Positions 36,465-43,444 of a stretch of 64,000 nucleotides of DNA are shown here, one piece after another (position 1 is the first letter of the stretch; every line of letters starts with the position of its first letter). Made by a program: the position numbers and the translations under genes. Location: assembly GCA_964450305.1 (NCBI GenBank), contig CAYVFB010000009.1, forward strand, positions 3,874 through 67,873, read 5' to 3'. Source of the DNA: JAAYJG01 sp964450305 (GTDB taxonomy: Bacteria > Bacillota > Clostridia > DSM-8532). Under the pieces are notes generated by a model. It saw nothing but the letters and a program-made list of their open reading frames with translations. It was not told the origin of the DNA and ran no database searches.

Positions 36465-37067
36465 CTATTTCAAAAAATCCTGGTTCCACATCAGCTTCTC
36501 AGCAACCTTCATATAGTTATTCCGATAAGGGATTTCATTGTTTGCAATCAGTATGGCTATGCCGTGGACAAGACCCCAGCTGTATAGCATCAGTTGGTCC
36601 TTATCCATCCCGGAAGTCTCGGCTTGTTCCGCGTAACGTTCAAGCGCACTGAAGAATGTCGCAAAAGGATGCCCTTCTATAATTTCATATCCCTGACATT
36701 CACCAGGATGATTCATCTCCTCCGGCTTTTTGTTCAGGAAAATGAGTCGCAGATATTCAGGGTGTTCAACGAAAAAACGTATATAGGCCGTACCCATCTC
36801 ACTAAGCTGGCTTCTCGGGTCTTCAGGGTGTTTTTGAACTGCCTGCTCAAGGCTGAGATTAAACTGTTGCATGACATACATGACCATGGCATGGATCAGT
36901 TCATCTTTATCTTTAAAGTGCCGGTATGGCGCAGTTTGGCTGACACCGCATTCTTTTGCCACCTTACGCAAAGAGAAGCTCTCGTAGCCGTCCCGGTTCA
37001 ATAGGCTAATCCCTGATTCAATCAACGCGAGCTTCAAATCTCCATGATGATACTTCTTTTCAGGCAA
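36465..37067 (-). CDS. TetR-family transcriptional regulator
   Basis: The preferred start is TTG at 37067 (LPEKKYHHGDLK) with AAAGGA nine bases upstream; the 34 codons before it run into repeat DNA at the assembly gap. The 200-aa protein has the TetR HTH at about 5-55 (LALIESGISLLNRDGYESFSLRKVAKECGVSQTAPYRHFKDKDELIHAM) and a C-terminal WHG-like domain (FLNKKPEEMNHPGEC...ALERYAEQAETSGM.KDQLMLYSWGLVHGIAILI). It is divergent from two flavodoxin-fold genes whose promoter carries twin 17-bp operators, so it probably represses them. Confidence 0.88.
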   Translation of the reverse strand: MPEKKYHHGDLKLALIESGISLLNRDGYESFSLRKVAKECGVSQTAPYRHFKDKDELIHAMVMYVMQQFNLSLEQAVQKHPEDPRSQLSEMGTAYIRFFVEHPEYLRLIFLNKKPEEMNHPGECQGYEIIEGHPFATFFSALERYAEQAETSGMDKDQLMLYSWGLVHGIAILIANNEIPYRNNYMKVAEKLMWNQDFLK

Positions 37068-37144
37068 GAAAATCAGTCCTTTCTTATAGGTGGGGGACAC
37101 GCCCGGGTTGCATGGACGAGCAGCCAGGACGCTTGGGCGAGCAA

Positions 37145-37320
37145 CAAGCTTTAGCCTGTGACCCGCCAAGCTTTGGCTTGCGACCAGCCGCTGNNNNNNN
37201 NNNNNNNNNNNNNNNNNNNNNNNNNNNNNNNNNNNNNNNNNNNNNNNNNNNNNNNNNNNNNNNNNNNNNNNNNNNNNNNNNNNNNNNNNNNNNCAAGCTT
37301 TGGCTTGCGACCAGCCGCTG
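37145..37320. repeat. 22-bp tandem repeat interrupted by the assembly gap
   Basis: Units at 37145-37166 (CAAGCTTTAGCCTGTGACCCGC), 37167-37188 (CAAGCTTTGGCTTGCGACCAGC) and, after the Ns, 37294-37315 (identical to the second). Both flanks of the gap end CGCTG, so the assembler collapsed or stopped in an array of unknown copy number. Related shorter motifs (GGACGAGCAGCC, GACGCTTGGGCGAGC) precede it. Confidence 0.75.
37194..37293. other. Assembly gap (100 N)
   Basis: Exactly 100 Ns, a conventional placeholder for a scaffold join of unknown length. Genes may be missing here between the TetR regulator and its presumed targets. Confidence 0.99.
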
Positions 37321-37415
37321 TTTCGCGGGTCTGGCTTTTTGCGGAATGTCCCCCATTTTAATTTCTCACTTCATCTCTTCGGTCTTAATCTTTACTTATA
37401 TTTAAGTTACCCCTG

Positions 37416-37465
37416 GAAGATCCTTCACTTCGTTCAGCAGGCTACGCCTCTTACCTGTGAACAGT
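37416..37465 (+). repeat. MITE-like dispersed repeat, partial copy E (forward)
   Basis: GGAAGATCCTTCACTTCG-TTCAGCAGGCTACGCC and TTACCTGTGAACAGTA match the right half of copies B and C. The left half is missing. Confidence 0.7.
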
Positions 37466-37519
37466 ATTTCGCTTTTGAAATTGTGGAGTTTCCCCATACA
37501 GAAACATTATATCAAATGA

Positions 37520-37536
37520 TGTTGACAGAGTAAACA
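37520..37536 (+). promoter_or_regulatory. Operator 1 of the flavodoxin pair (TetR-type)
   Basis: TGTTGACAGAGTAAACA: TGTTGAC and GTAAACA are inverted with one mismatch around AGA. It overlaps the -35. Confidence 0.65.
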
Positions 37537-37550
37537 TTCCGTGATATATT
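37522..37550 (+). promoter_or_regulatory. Promoter of the flavodoxin pair
   Basis: TTGACA (37522-37527), 17 bp, TATATT (37545-37550), 34 bp before the start codon and between two operator copies. Confidence 0.8.
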
Positions 37551-37552
37551 TA

Positions 37553-37569
37553 TGTTGACACTGTTAACA
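37553..37569 (+). promoter_or_regulatory. Operator 2 of the flavodoxin pair (TetR-type)
   Basis: TGTTGACACTGTTAACA: the same inverted heptamers as operator 1, with centres 33 bp apart (about three helical turns). It ends just before the AGGAGG ribosome site. Confidence 0.65.
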
Positions 37570-37583
37570 TTAGGAGGTTTTAT

Positions 37584-38141
37584 ATGAAAGCGTTGATCAT
37601 TTCAGACAGTGAATATCGGACAGAAACCTTCGGACATCTCGAGGGGCTGGTACATAAATATCTGCTGCAGAAGGGTTTTGATATTGAAGATGTTCGGATT
37701 GAAAAGGATGAGCTGGGTTATTGTATGGGTTGCTTTGGATGCTGGGTGAAAAAGCCCGGAGAGTGTGTCATCAATGACAGAATGGGTTCCATTAACCACT
37801 CCTTCATCAACAGCGATGTGGCCTTATATCTCAGCCCCATTGTGTTCGGTCAGTATTCGTGCAACATTAAAACTGTGCTGGATCGGTGGCTGCCGAACAT
37901 TCTTCCCTTTTTCATCACAAGGAAGGACGGCTCAACCATCCATCCGGCGCGGTATAAGGAGTACCCATTATCGATTATGATAGGCTATGCAAACGATTTA
38001 TCGGATGAGGACAAGAAGCTTTTCACCGATATCAATAAACACCGCAGTAACCTCGGGGTCTTGTTTTATCAGGATATTGACATGGAAATAATAAAAGCAT
38101 TGGATCAAATTAGTTTAAAAAAGCAGGGAGATGAAATATGA
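37584..38141 (+). CDS. Flavodoxin-fold NAD(P)H-dependent FMN reductase-like protein
   Basis: ATG at 37584 follows AGGAGG. The 185-aa protein begins MKALIISDSEYRTETFGHL, an FMN-phosphate-binding loop form. It carries a cysteine-rich segment YCMGCFGCWVKKPGECVIND (about residues 48-66), as in iron-sulfur flavoproteins and NADPH-dependent FMN reductases, then a segment with LYLSPIVFGQYSCNIKTVLDR. It probably reduces a quinone, nitro compound or metal. Its stop overlaps the next start by 4 bp. Control by the divergent TetR is inferred from the twin operators. Confidence 0.75.
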   Translation: MKALIISDSEYRTETFGHLEGLVHKYLLQKGFDIEDVRIEKDELGYCMGCFGCWVKKPGECVINDRMGSINHSFINSDVALYLSPIVFGQYSCNIKTVLDRWLPNILPFFITRKDGSTIHPARYKEYPLSIMIGYANDLSDEDKKLFTDINKHRSNLGVLFYQDIDMEIIKALDQISLKKQGDEI

Positions 38142-38827
38142 TGCAGGAAATGAAGAGAGTCGTTTTTATTAACGGCAGCCCCAAGATGTCCAACCCCTCT
38201 GCTTCAAATTTCTTGAACAGTTATGGGGAAGGTTTTATGAAGTCCGATAAATTCCAGGTTTTCAGGGTAAATGTGCGGGATGGTCATACCCATAAAAGCT
38301 GGGAAAAAGACTTTAGTTTGATGCTCAATGCCGATGCCCTTGTGTTTACGTTTCCACTGTACATATTCTGCCTGCCAGCAATTTTGATGCGGTTTTTACA
38401 GGATTTTAATGTTTTTTTAAGCAGTAATGGCGGATATGCCATAAAACCAAGGGTCTATGCTATTGTGAACTGTGGGTTCCCGGAAAGCGGTATCAATAGT
38501 GAAGCCATAAGTGTAATTGAAAGCTTCAGTAAGAAAACCGGAGCCGACTTCCGTTTCGGGATCATGCTTGGCGGCGGGGGAATGCTTTCTGATAGTATGA
38601 AGGACATCCCCTACATGAAGCAAACATTCATGACGCTCGACAACGGCTTCAGTTTCATGGCGCAGGATATTCAGGGCAAATCAACCGAGCCTGTGAAGAA
38701 CTTTTCCAGCGATCTGGGGTTCCCACGGAAACTTTACTTGTTTATGGCCGACAAAGGCTGGATCCAAACAGCCCGAAAAAATGGACTGAAGAAAAAGCAA
38801 TTATACGCAAGGCCTTACCTGGATTAA
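38138..38827 (+). CDS. Flavodoxin-fold NAD(P)H dehydrogenase/reductase-like protein
   Basis: The 229-aa protein overlaps the preceding gene by 4 bp, so they are translationally coupled. The N-terminus VVFINGSPKMSNPSASNFLN is the classical GSPK..S phosphate loop of NADPH-dependent FMN reductases, and ADALVFTFPLYIFCLPAILMRFLQDF is the second flavodoxin signature. The C-terminal part is helical and basic (AYPYLD-type end RPYLD). It probably acts with its partner as a two-subunit or paired oxidoreductase. The physiological substrate is not evident. Confidence 0.75.
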   Translation: MMQEMKRVVFINGSPKMSNPSASNFLNSYGEGFMKSDKFQVFRVNVRDGHTHKSWEKDFSLMLNADALVFTFPLYIFCLPAILMRFLQDFNVFLSSNGGYAIKPRVYAIVNCGFPESGINSEAISVIESFSKKTGADFRFGIMLGGGGMLSDSMKDIPYMKQTFMTLDNGFSFMAQDIQGKSTEPVKNFSSDLGFPRKLYLFMADKGWIQTARKNGLKKKQLYARPYLD

Positions 38828-38837
38828 TGCCGACACA

Positions 38838-38868
38838 GGGGGATGGGGAAGCCATCCCCCTTATGCTT
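38838..38868 (+). terminator. Terminator of the flavodoxin pair
   Basis: GGGGGATGG and CCATCCCCC pair perfectly around a 5-nt loop, followed by TTATGCTTT. It begins 11 bp after the stop codon. The T-run is imperfect. Confidence 0.7.
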
Positions 38869-39032
38869 TACTTCCGAGCCAGAATTTCCTTTGTATATCG
38901 AGGCTCCAAAGTCCTCGCTAATTTTTTACCCAAAGTTAAAAAACGTGTTCTAATGTATTTTTAAGCCAAAGGCTAAAACCATATTTTTACAGCGGTTATA
39001 AAGCGTGTGTTGGAGGGTACCAGTCATTCATT

Positions 39033-39629
39033 TCACGGCTTGCCCATCTCATTGAGCGGCAACAACCTGAAAACAACCTTTCCTTCAATATGATCCAGAT
39101 TAATCGGGCCGAAATAGCGGCTGTCCTTGCTAACTGCCCTGTTATCACCCATGACGTAGACATAACCTTCCGGCACAATTTCGGAAACCATCTCATTGGG
39201 AGTAAGGGTTTTTATATACTGCTCCTCCATTTTTTCACCATTGACATAAACATAACCGCCCTTTATGGTCAGTTCGTCACCACCTACGGCGATGACCCTT
39301 TTAATCAGACGATCCTCCCGCTTTTGCTTTTTAAGCTTCAGGCTGATATCGTTGAAAAAAATTTTAACCCTCTCCAGGATACCGTCGGTTTCTTCATCCT
39401 GAAGAAATACAATGATGTCTCCGCGCACCGGTTCATGGATCTTATAAGAAATCCGCTCCATCACCAGCTTCTGCCCTTCGATAAGAGTATCCTCCATGGA
39501 GCTCTGATCTACCACGGTCATCGCAAAGACCTGTGTATGCAGGATTGATGCGATAATGAACGCTGAAAATAAATATAAAAACCATTCAATGACTTCTCTG
39601 ATCACCCTATTCTGTGCTTTTTTCTCCAT
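39033..39629 (-). CDS. lepB: Signal peptidase I
   Basis: A 198-aa protein with one N-terminal TM helix (about 14-36) and the S26 boxes: box B SSMEDTL with nucleophile Ser44, box D REDRLIKRVIAVGGD with general base Lys110, and box E GYVYVMGDNRAVSKDSRYFGPI. It removes signal peptides from exported proteins, of which this window encodes many. Only a single N-terminal TM is present, the usual Gram-positive form. No operon partner is seen on the minus strand. Confidence 0.95.
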   Translation of the reverse strand: MEKKAQNRVIREVIEWFLYLFSAFIIASILHTQVFAMTVVDQSSMEDTLIEGQKLVMERISYKIHEPVRGDIIVFLQDEETDGILERVKIFFNDISLKLKKQKREDRLIKRVIAVGGDELTIKGGYVYVNGEKMEEQYIKTLTPNEMVSEIVPEGYVYVMGDNRAVSKDSRYFGPINLDHIEGKVVFRLLPLNEMGKP

Positions 39630-39787
39630 CGTTTTTCTCCCTGTTTACTTTATTATACAACTTAACTCTCCAGTCTCAACTTGTGAGCAGTGTTTAAAGA
39701 CATTGGTGATGTGATATCACACCATCATTGGTGACCTGCTGTGCAGGCAATCCCCCAAAGCACTGCGGGAAAGCTGAGTGGGTTATC

Positions 39788-40561
39788 TCATTTTCTTCTT
39801 GCCGTGAAGAAGAACCTGGGAAACCTGAAAAGGATTTCTCCGTTCTTCTGTTTTGGGTATGCCCTCATCAGCATTTGAAGGATATCCTCTTCGAACTCTT
39901 TGCTGTGCTCTTCTGTCAAAACGGCCAGGTACGGCCTTAGCCCCGTGCTGCGGTACCACTCCATAATATCCTGCCAGGACTTCATCACATGGTAGTATGT
40001 CGTGTTCCAGATTGAGAACTCATCCGTGCAGTCAGATAAAACATCGAAATACTCGCCTTGTGAAAGCGTATAAAAGTTCCGTTGCTCCGGGAAACAGGCA
40101 CGCCACTTTTCAGAAGAACTGACTTCCTTGATAATCCTGTGAATCGGCTCATCAAAGTTCATCGGGATTTGAACCGCAAGAACCCCACCCTTTTTCAGAA
40201 GGCTCAGCATCTGCGGAATCAGCCCTGAATGATCCGGTACCCATTGGATACAGGCATTTGAAAACACAATATCAAAATCGTGATCCAACCGTGACAGTTC
40301 GCAGCTGATATCACAAATGCAAAAATCAAGTTTCGGGTATTTCTCTTTGGCTGCCGTGATCATGTTTTGAGAACTGTCGACCCCAAGAATATAAGCATTG
40401 CTGAACATCTCTGCCAGGACCTGGGTGCTGTTTCCAGGGCCGCAACCAAGGTCTGCGATTTTTTGAGGATTGACCGCATCAATTCGGGTTGCCAGATCAA
40501 TCGCTGGCTGCGTACGCTCATTTTTAAATTTTAGATATTGAGTTGAATTCCAGTCTGCCAT
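39788..40561 (-). CDS. tam: Trans-aconitate 2-methyltransferase-like SAM methyltransferase
   Basis: The start at 40561 (MADWNSTQYLKF) is chosen because the family starts with this D-W-[NSD]-x-x-Y-L motif; 11 upstream codons are dropped. The 257-aa protein has motif I IADLGCGPGNST, motif II ILGVDSSQNMI, FDIVFSNACIQWVPDH, and a C-terminal segment SIWNTTYYHVM...WYRSTGLRPYLAVL typical of Tam. Tam methylates trans-aconitate, an inhibitor of the TCA cycle. Activity on the specific substrate is inferred from family only. Confidence 0.85.
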   Translation of the reverse strand: MADWNSTQYLKFKNERTQPAIDLATRIDAVNPQKIADLGCGPGNSTQVLAEMFSNAYILGVDSSQNMITAAKEKYPKLDFCICDISCELSRLDHDFDIVFSNACIQWVPDHSGLIPQMLSLLKKGGVLAVQIPMNFDEPIHRIIKEVSSSEKWRACFPEQRNFYTLSQGEYFDVLSDCTDEFSIWNTTYYHVMKSWQDIMEWYRSTGLRPYLAVLTEEHSKEFEEDILQMLMRAYPKQKNGEILFRFPRFFFTARRK

Positions 40562-40970
40562 GTGGTTTACCGTCCTTCGTTTTACCTGATCCAATTTATC
40601 AAACGCCTTATTTTGCTACCGGGATAAAACAGTCCCTCAAAAACTGTTCAATACTGTAATGATGCTTTTTTGAATTGATTCCGCATCACTCTGTAATAGG
40701 AGTTTCTTCCATTATACAGCTTATAACGCATTCTTCAATACTATTTCTCTGTCAAAACCCAGACAGAAAAGTATAAGCGCAAAACCATGATAAAAATAAC
40801 CTTCTGTGGAATGTGATCCACGCACGACTTTCAGCCCCGAACAAAAAAATTTGAAATGATTTGCATGAATATTTATCGTTTATCCTGAATGTGTGGTAAA
40901 ATAGACTAACTGAGCCGTATGGCTGCAACCTCTTTCCGGTTATCCGGAACAAGCAAACAATGAAAAGGTG
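40562..40970. other. Divergent intergenic region between tam-like gene and lspA
   Basis: About 400 bp of AT-rich DNA. TAAAAT near 40907 preceded by TTTATC could be the lspA promoter (weak). No repeat copy and no structured element is convincing. Confidence 0.35.
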
Positions 40971-41504
40971 ATGTTTTTGAAGCGAGTATCCAGGCTTACC
41001 GTAAGTGTTTTATCCATTGTTTTATTGATCGCGCTTGATCAGATTACGAAGAAAATTGCCCAGGCCTCATTAATGGGCAAAGGAACCATACCGGTCATTG
41101 ATGATTTTTTTATGTTGGTTTATGCGACGAACCGCGGAGGTTTCCTTTCCTTTGGAAGCAGTGCGGGCGGCTTATTATGGTGGATGTTTTTTGTCGTGCT
41201 CCCCCTGGTGGTTTTAATCGCATTCTCTGTTTATGTTGTCACGAAAAAGAAAGACGACTGGTTTTATCTGTCCTTCTGGATCTTTGTGATCAGCGGCGGT
41301 GTTGGTAACCTGTTAGACAGAATCTTTTATGGTGAAGTGATCGATTTCATGCACATGAATTTCGGCATTTTCCAAACGGGTGTGTTTAATGTTGCAGATT
41401 TATATTTGAATGTTTTCGCGTTGCTGGTGGTACTGATCTACCTGATACGCTTCAAAAAAGAAGAAACCGCAACAGAGGAAAAACAACAGCCCGAAGAAGA
41501 ATAG
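40971..41504 (+). CDS. lspA: Signal peptidase II (lipoprotein signal peptidase)
   Basis: A 177-aa protein with four TM segments. Family marks: LLIALDQITKKIA, TNRGGFLSFGS (NxGxxF box), GGVGNLLDRIFYGEVIDFM and FNVADLYLNV, containing the two catalytic aspartates. It cleaves prolipoprotein signal peptides and thus serves the GH9, GH13, binding-protein and BIG2 lipoproteins in this window. The start is ambiguous: the ATG at 40971 has AAGG only 2-3 bases upstream, while a TTG at 40977 is ideally spaced from AAAAGGTG. The highly charged C-terminal tail (EETATEEKQQPEEE) is unusual. A MITE-like repeat begins 3 bp after the stop. Confidence 0.92.
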   Translation: MFLKRVSRLTVSVLSIVLLIALDQITKKIAQASLMGKGTIPVIDDFFMLVYATNRGGFLSFGSSAGGLLWWMFFVVLPLVVLIAFSVYVVTKKKDDWFYLSFWIFVISGGVGNLLDRIFYGEVIDFMHMNFGIFQTGVFNVADLYLNVFALLVVLIYLIRFKKEETATEEKQQPEEE

Positions 41505-41506
41505 AC

Positions 41507-41714
41507 GTTACTCCTGTGAAACCTGCCAAGGTTTCGTGTCGTATGGCGACAATTGGGTCGTGGAGGACTGTTCACACCCCATTAATAAGTTCATAAGTAG
41601 CTTCAGAGGTATGTGCTTTATCTGAGCGCAGCGAAGGATCTTGTCAGGAGTAATGCAAGATCCTTCACTTCGTTCAGGATGACAGGCTACGCCTGTTTAG
41701 CTGTGTACAGTAAC
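41507..41714 (+). repeat. MITE-like element, copy B (208 bp, forward)
   Basis: Ends GTTACTCCTGTGAAACC ... GCTGTGTACAGTAAC are imperfect inverted repeats. Inside are three hairpins: GAAACCTGCC/GGTTTC, GTGTCG/GGCGACA and the core AAGGATCTTG..TCCTTCACTTCG. Copy C at 43080 is collinear over the entire length. No open reading frame is present, so any mobility would need a transposase encoded elsewhere. Confidence 0.85.
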
Positions 41715-41753
41715 AAATAGCCTGATCCCCGCACATGGCTGGTTTGGGATGAC

Positions 41754-41782
41754 TTGCAAACTTTATTACAAATCATTATAAT
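41754..41782 (+). promoter_or_regulatory. Promoter of the leader-peptide / methyltransferase remnant unit
   Basis: TTGCAA (41754-41759), 17 bp, perfect TATAAT (41777-41782), placing the leader ATG about 27 nt downstream of the predicted transcription start. Confidence 0.8.
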
Positions 41783-41816
41783 TTATATATATTGCAAATT
41801 AGAAAGGTTGATTCTT

Positions 41817-41843
41817 ATGACCTACCGTTACAGGTTCAGATGA
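41817..41843 (+). CDS. Eight-residue leader peptide MTYRYRFR (putative drug-sensing attenuator)
   Basis: AGAAAGG lies nine bases before ATG, and the frame ends at TGA after eight codons. The peptide has two Arg-x-Arg (+x+) motifs (RYR, RFR), the sequence at which macrolide-bound ribosomes are known to stall. ErmD-type leaders use MRLR in the same way. The leader codons overlap a hairpin arm CTACCGT, which pairs with ACGGTAG at 41850. It precedes an RBS-sequestering hairpin, which is what a translational attenuator requires. Confidence 0.7.
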   Translation: MTYRYRFR

Positions 41844-41903
41844 TAACTGACGGTAGTTTCAATTATACCCTCTGGCTGTAAATGCTCTGCGTTAGCCCGA
41901 GGT

Positions 41904-41947
41904 CCTCCTTTGTTTCTTTTACCTGAAAAGTAAAAGAAGCGAGGAGT
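41904..41947 (+). promoter_or_regulatory. RBS-sequestering attenuator hairpin
   Basis: TTCTTTTAC pairs with GTAAAAGAA, and CTCCT (41905-41909) pairs with AGGAG (41942-41946). The latter is the ribosome site of the methyltransferase remnant, whose TTG start is at 41955. In the closed form translation would be blocked. With the upstream leader peptide it has the layout of inducible rRNA-methyltransferase leaders. Confidence 0.7.
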
Positions 41948-41954
41948 GAAATAA

Positions 41955-42140
41955 TTGAAATGCCTGAAAGGTAAAGTGATTCAAGAAATCAATCGTGATG
42001 ATTTTCATCATATGATCAAGGACTATACCCATATCGTAATGGATATCGGTACGGGTGAAGGGGAGTTTATATACGGGCAAGCCAGGAAAAATCCAGGAAC
42101 CCTGTATATAGGTCTGGATTCCTGTGCCGAAATGATGGCA
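41955..42140 (+). pseudogene. Truncated 16S rRNA (A1408-N1) methyltransferase-like gene (KamB/NpmA family)
   Basis: About 62 residues from a TTG start read MKCLKGKVIQEINRDDF, DYTHIVMDIGTGEGEFIYGQ and NPGTLYIGLDSCAEMM. This matches the N-terminus of KamB/NpmA-type aminoglycoside-resistance methyltransferases (start with LKG, SAM motif I DxGTGDG, NP..xYIGxD). After about 42140 the frame runs into the antisense of the kinase gene and loses all similarity. Around three quarters of the expected 210-220 residues are missing, so it cannot be active. The intact promoter, leader and attenuator in front imply that the truncation is recent. Confidence 0.75.
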
Positions 42141-42155
42141 TTCCCATGTAATTCT

Positions 42156-42953
42156 CTATACCCATTCGCACCCATGCAGCTGAATGAACCGTATCTCATC
42201 CTGGTAATGAGCAAGATGACCCTCGTTGATCATTTTGATAAACGCTTCTTCACCAGCAGCCGCTTTCCCGGTTAAGGTATCACACATCGCTTCCAGGCGC
42301 AGAATCACCTGATGAATCAAGTCCGTTGGTTGATCCATCCCATAGGCTTTGAAGAAGGTCGAAATCCTTTTTCTGCGTTCATCCGCATGCTTTTTTGAAT
42401 GGTAGTCAATAAGCGAATCGGAGCACGGGTCATAGACAAGCCTGCCCAAAGGCACAAAAGTATACAGGGTATATGCGATATCCCATATGCGCGGGCCGGG
42501 GCAGGCGGTGTCAAAATCGATGAGCCCCCTCAACTGACCCTCTGAGAAAACCACATTGTACGGAGCACAATCATTATGACAGATGACCTCTGCCGGTAGG
42601 GTTCCCGGATAAGTCAGCATCCATTGTTCGTTACTTTCATACCTGAAGAAGGCTGTAATGTCATGAAGTTTTCGAAGCATTACGGCTACATCTGTCAGGA
42701 TGTCATCGTGAAGCATATGGGGTTTTACCCGCGGAAAGTCCACCGCAGTTTCACCAGGAATGAAGGACAGTATTTCACGGTTGTTTTCATCGATCCCGTA
42801 AAACTTCGGAGCATATTCGAAATTGTGTTGTTTCAGATGCTCCAGTAACCTGTGGATCGTAGGGCTCCAGCTCTTTAGGGAACGCCTGACGGTTTCCCCC
42901 ACCTGAATCACTTCGTTTAAATTACCGCCTTGTAATACAACATGATCTTCCAA
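42156..42953 (-). CDS. Aminoglycoside phosphotransferase (APH) family kinase
   Basis: The start is TTG at 42953, with GGAGG eight bases upstream. The 265-aa protein has the APH/choline-kinase fold motifs: the VICHNDCAPYNVVF catalytic loop (HxDxxxxN; Asp and Asn present) and GLIDFDTACPGPRIWDIAYTLYTFVPL, the metal-binding IDxD with W-D. The N-terminal lobe has RRSLKSWSPTIHRLLEHL, as in homologues that handle small alcohols rather than only drugs. The substrate could be an aminoglycoside or another metabolite. It converges onto the truncated methyltransferase, and both lie between two direct MITE-like copies. Confidence 0.82.
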   Translation of the reverse strand: MEDHVVLQGGNLNEVIQVGETVRRSLKSWSPTIHRLLEHLKQHNFEYAPKFYGIDENNREILSFIPGETAVDFPRVKPHMLHDDILTDVAVMLRKLHDITAFFRYESNEQWMLTYPGTLPAEVICHNDCAPYNVVFSEGQLRGLIDFDTACPGPRIWDIAYTLYTFVPLGRLVYDPCSDSLIDYHSKKHADERRKRISTFFKAYGMDQPTDLIHQVILRLEAMCDTLTGKAAAGEEAFIKMINEGHLAHYQDEIRFIQLHGCEWV

Positions 42954-43079
42954 TTCAACATCCTCCGCAATGTAATGAGTATCCGTACCAGGCTATGGAT
43001 ATCGTATCTTGTTGACAGAATGTCGTCAAGCGAAAGCAATTCTGGGCTTTAGTTTCATGTGTCCAGTTACTGAAGCAGT

Positions 43080-43304
43080 GTTACATCTGTGAAACCTGCC
43101 TGGGTTTCGTGTCGTTCGGCGACACCTGGTGCAGGGGGACTGTTCATCCTCCCCTTCAATTTGTTCATAAGTTGCTGCATAGATATCTGTTTTATTCTGA
43201 GTGCAGCGATGCCATCCTGAGTACAGCGAAGGATCTTGTCAGGCGTTATGCGAGCTCATTCACTTCATTCAACAGGCTGCGCCTGCTTACCTGTGAACAG
43301 TAAC
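43080..43304 (+). repeat. MITE-like element, copy C (225 bp, forward)
   Basis: Ends GTTACATCTGTGAAACC ... TTACCTGTGAACAGTAAC. Collinear with copy B, but about 17 bp longer in the middle (an extra GCAGCGATGCCATCCTGAG segment). The hairpins GGGTTTC/GAAACC and GTGTCG/CGACAC are maintained despite substitutions. It lies between the APH and GH9 genes. Confidence 0.85.
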
Positions 43305-43343
43305 GATGCAGTGTTACTATTGTGCAAAAGTGTTCAAAATGAA

Positions 43344-43372
43344 TTGAAAAAGTCATGGCCATTCCATATAAT
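43344..43372 (+). promoter_or_regulatory. Promoter of the GH9 endoglucanase gene
   Basis: TTGAAA (43344-43349), 17 bp, TATAAT (43367-43372), about 72 bp before the start codon and 40 bp after the end of repeat copy C. Confidence 0.8.
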
Positions 43373-43444
43373 AGACTGTGTGCGGTATTCATTGCAGAGC
43401 CTGTGAAATACAGCACAACCACAGATAGAAGAGGGGGAAATTGT

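Noticed and set aside
37145..37320. CRISPR array at the gap
   Set aside because: The 22-bp units are directly adjacent without spacers and no cas genes are present.
42156..42275. Full-length 106-aa reading of the methyltransferase-like ORF as a real small protein
   Set aside because: The last 45 codons are the antisense of the APH gene and have no similarity to the methyltransferase family.
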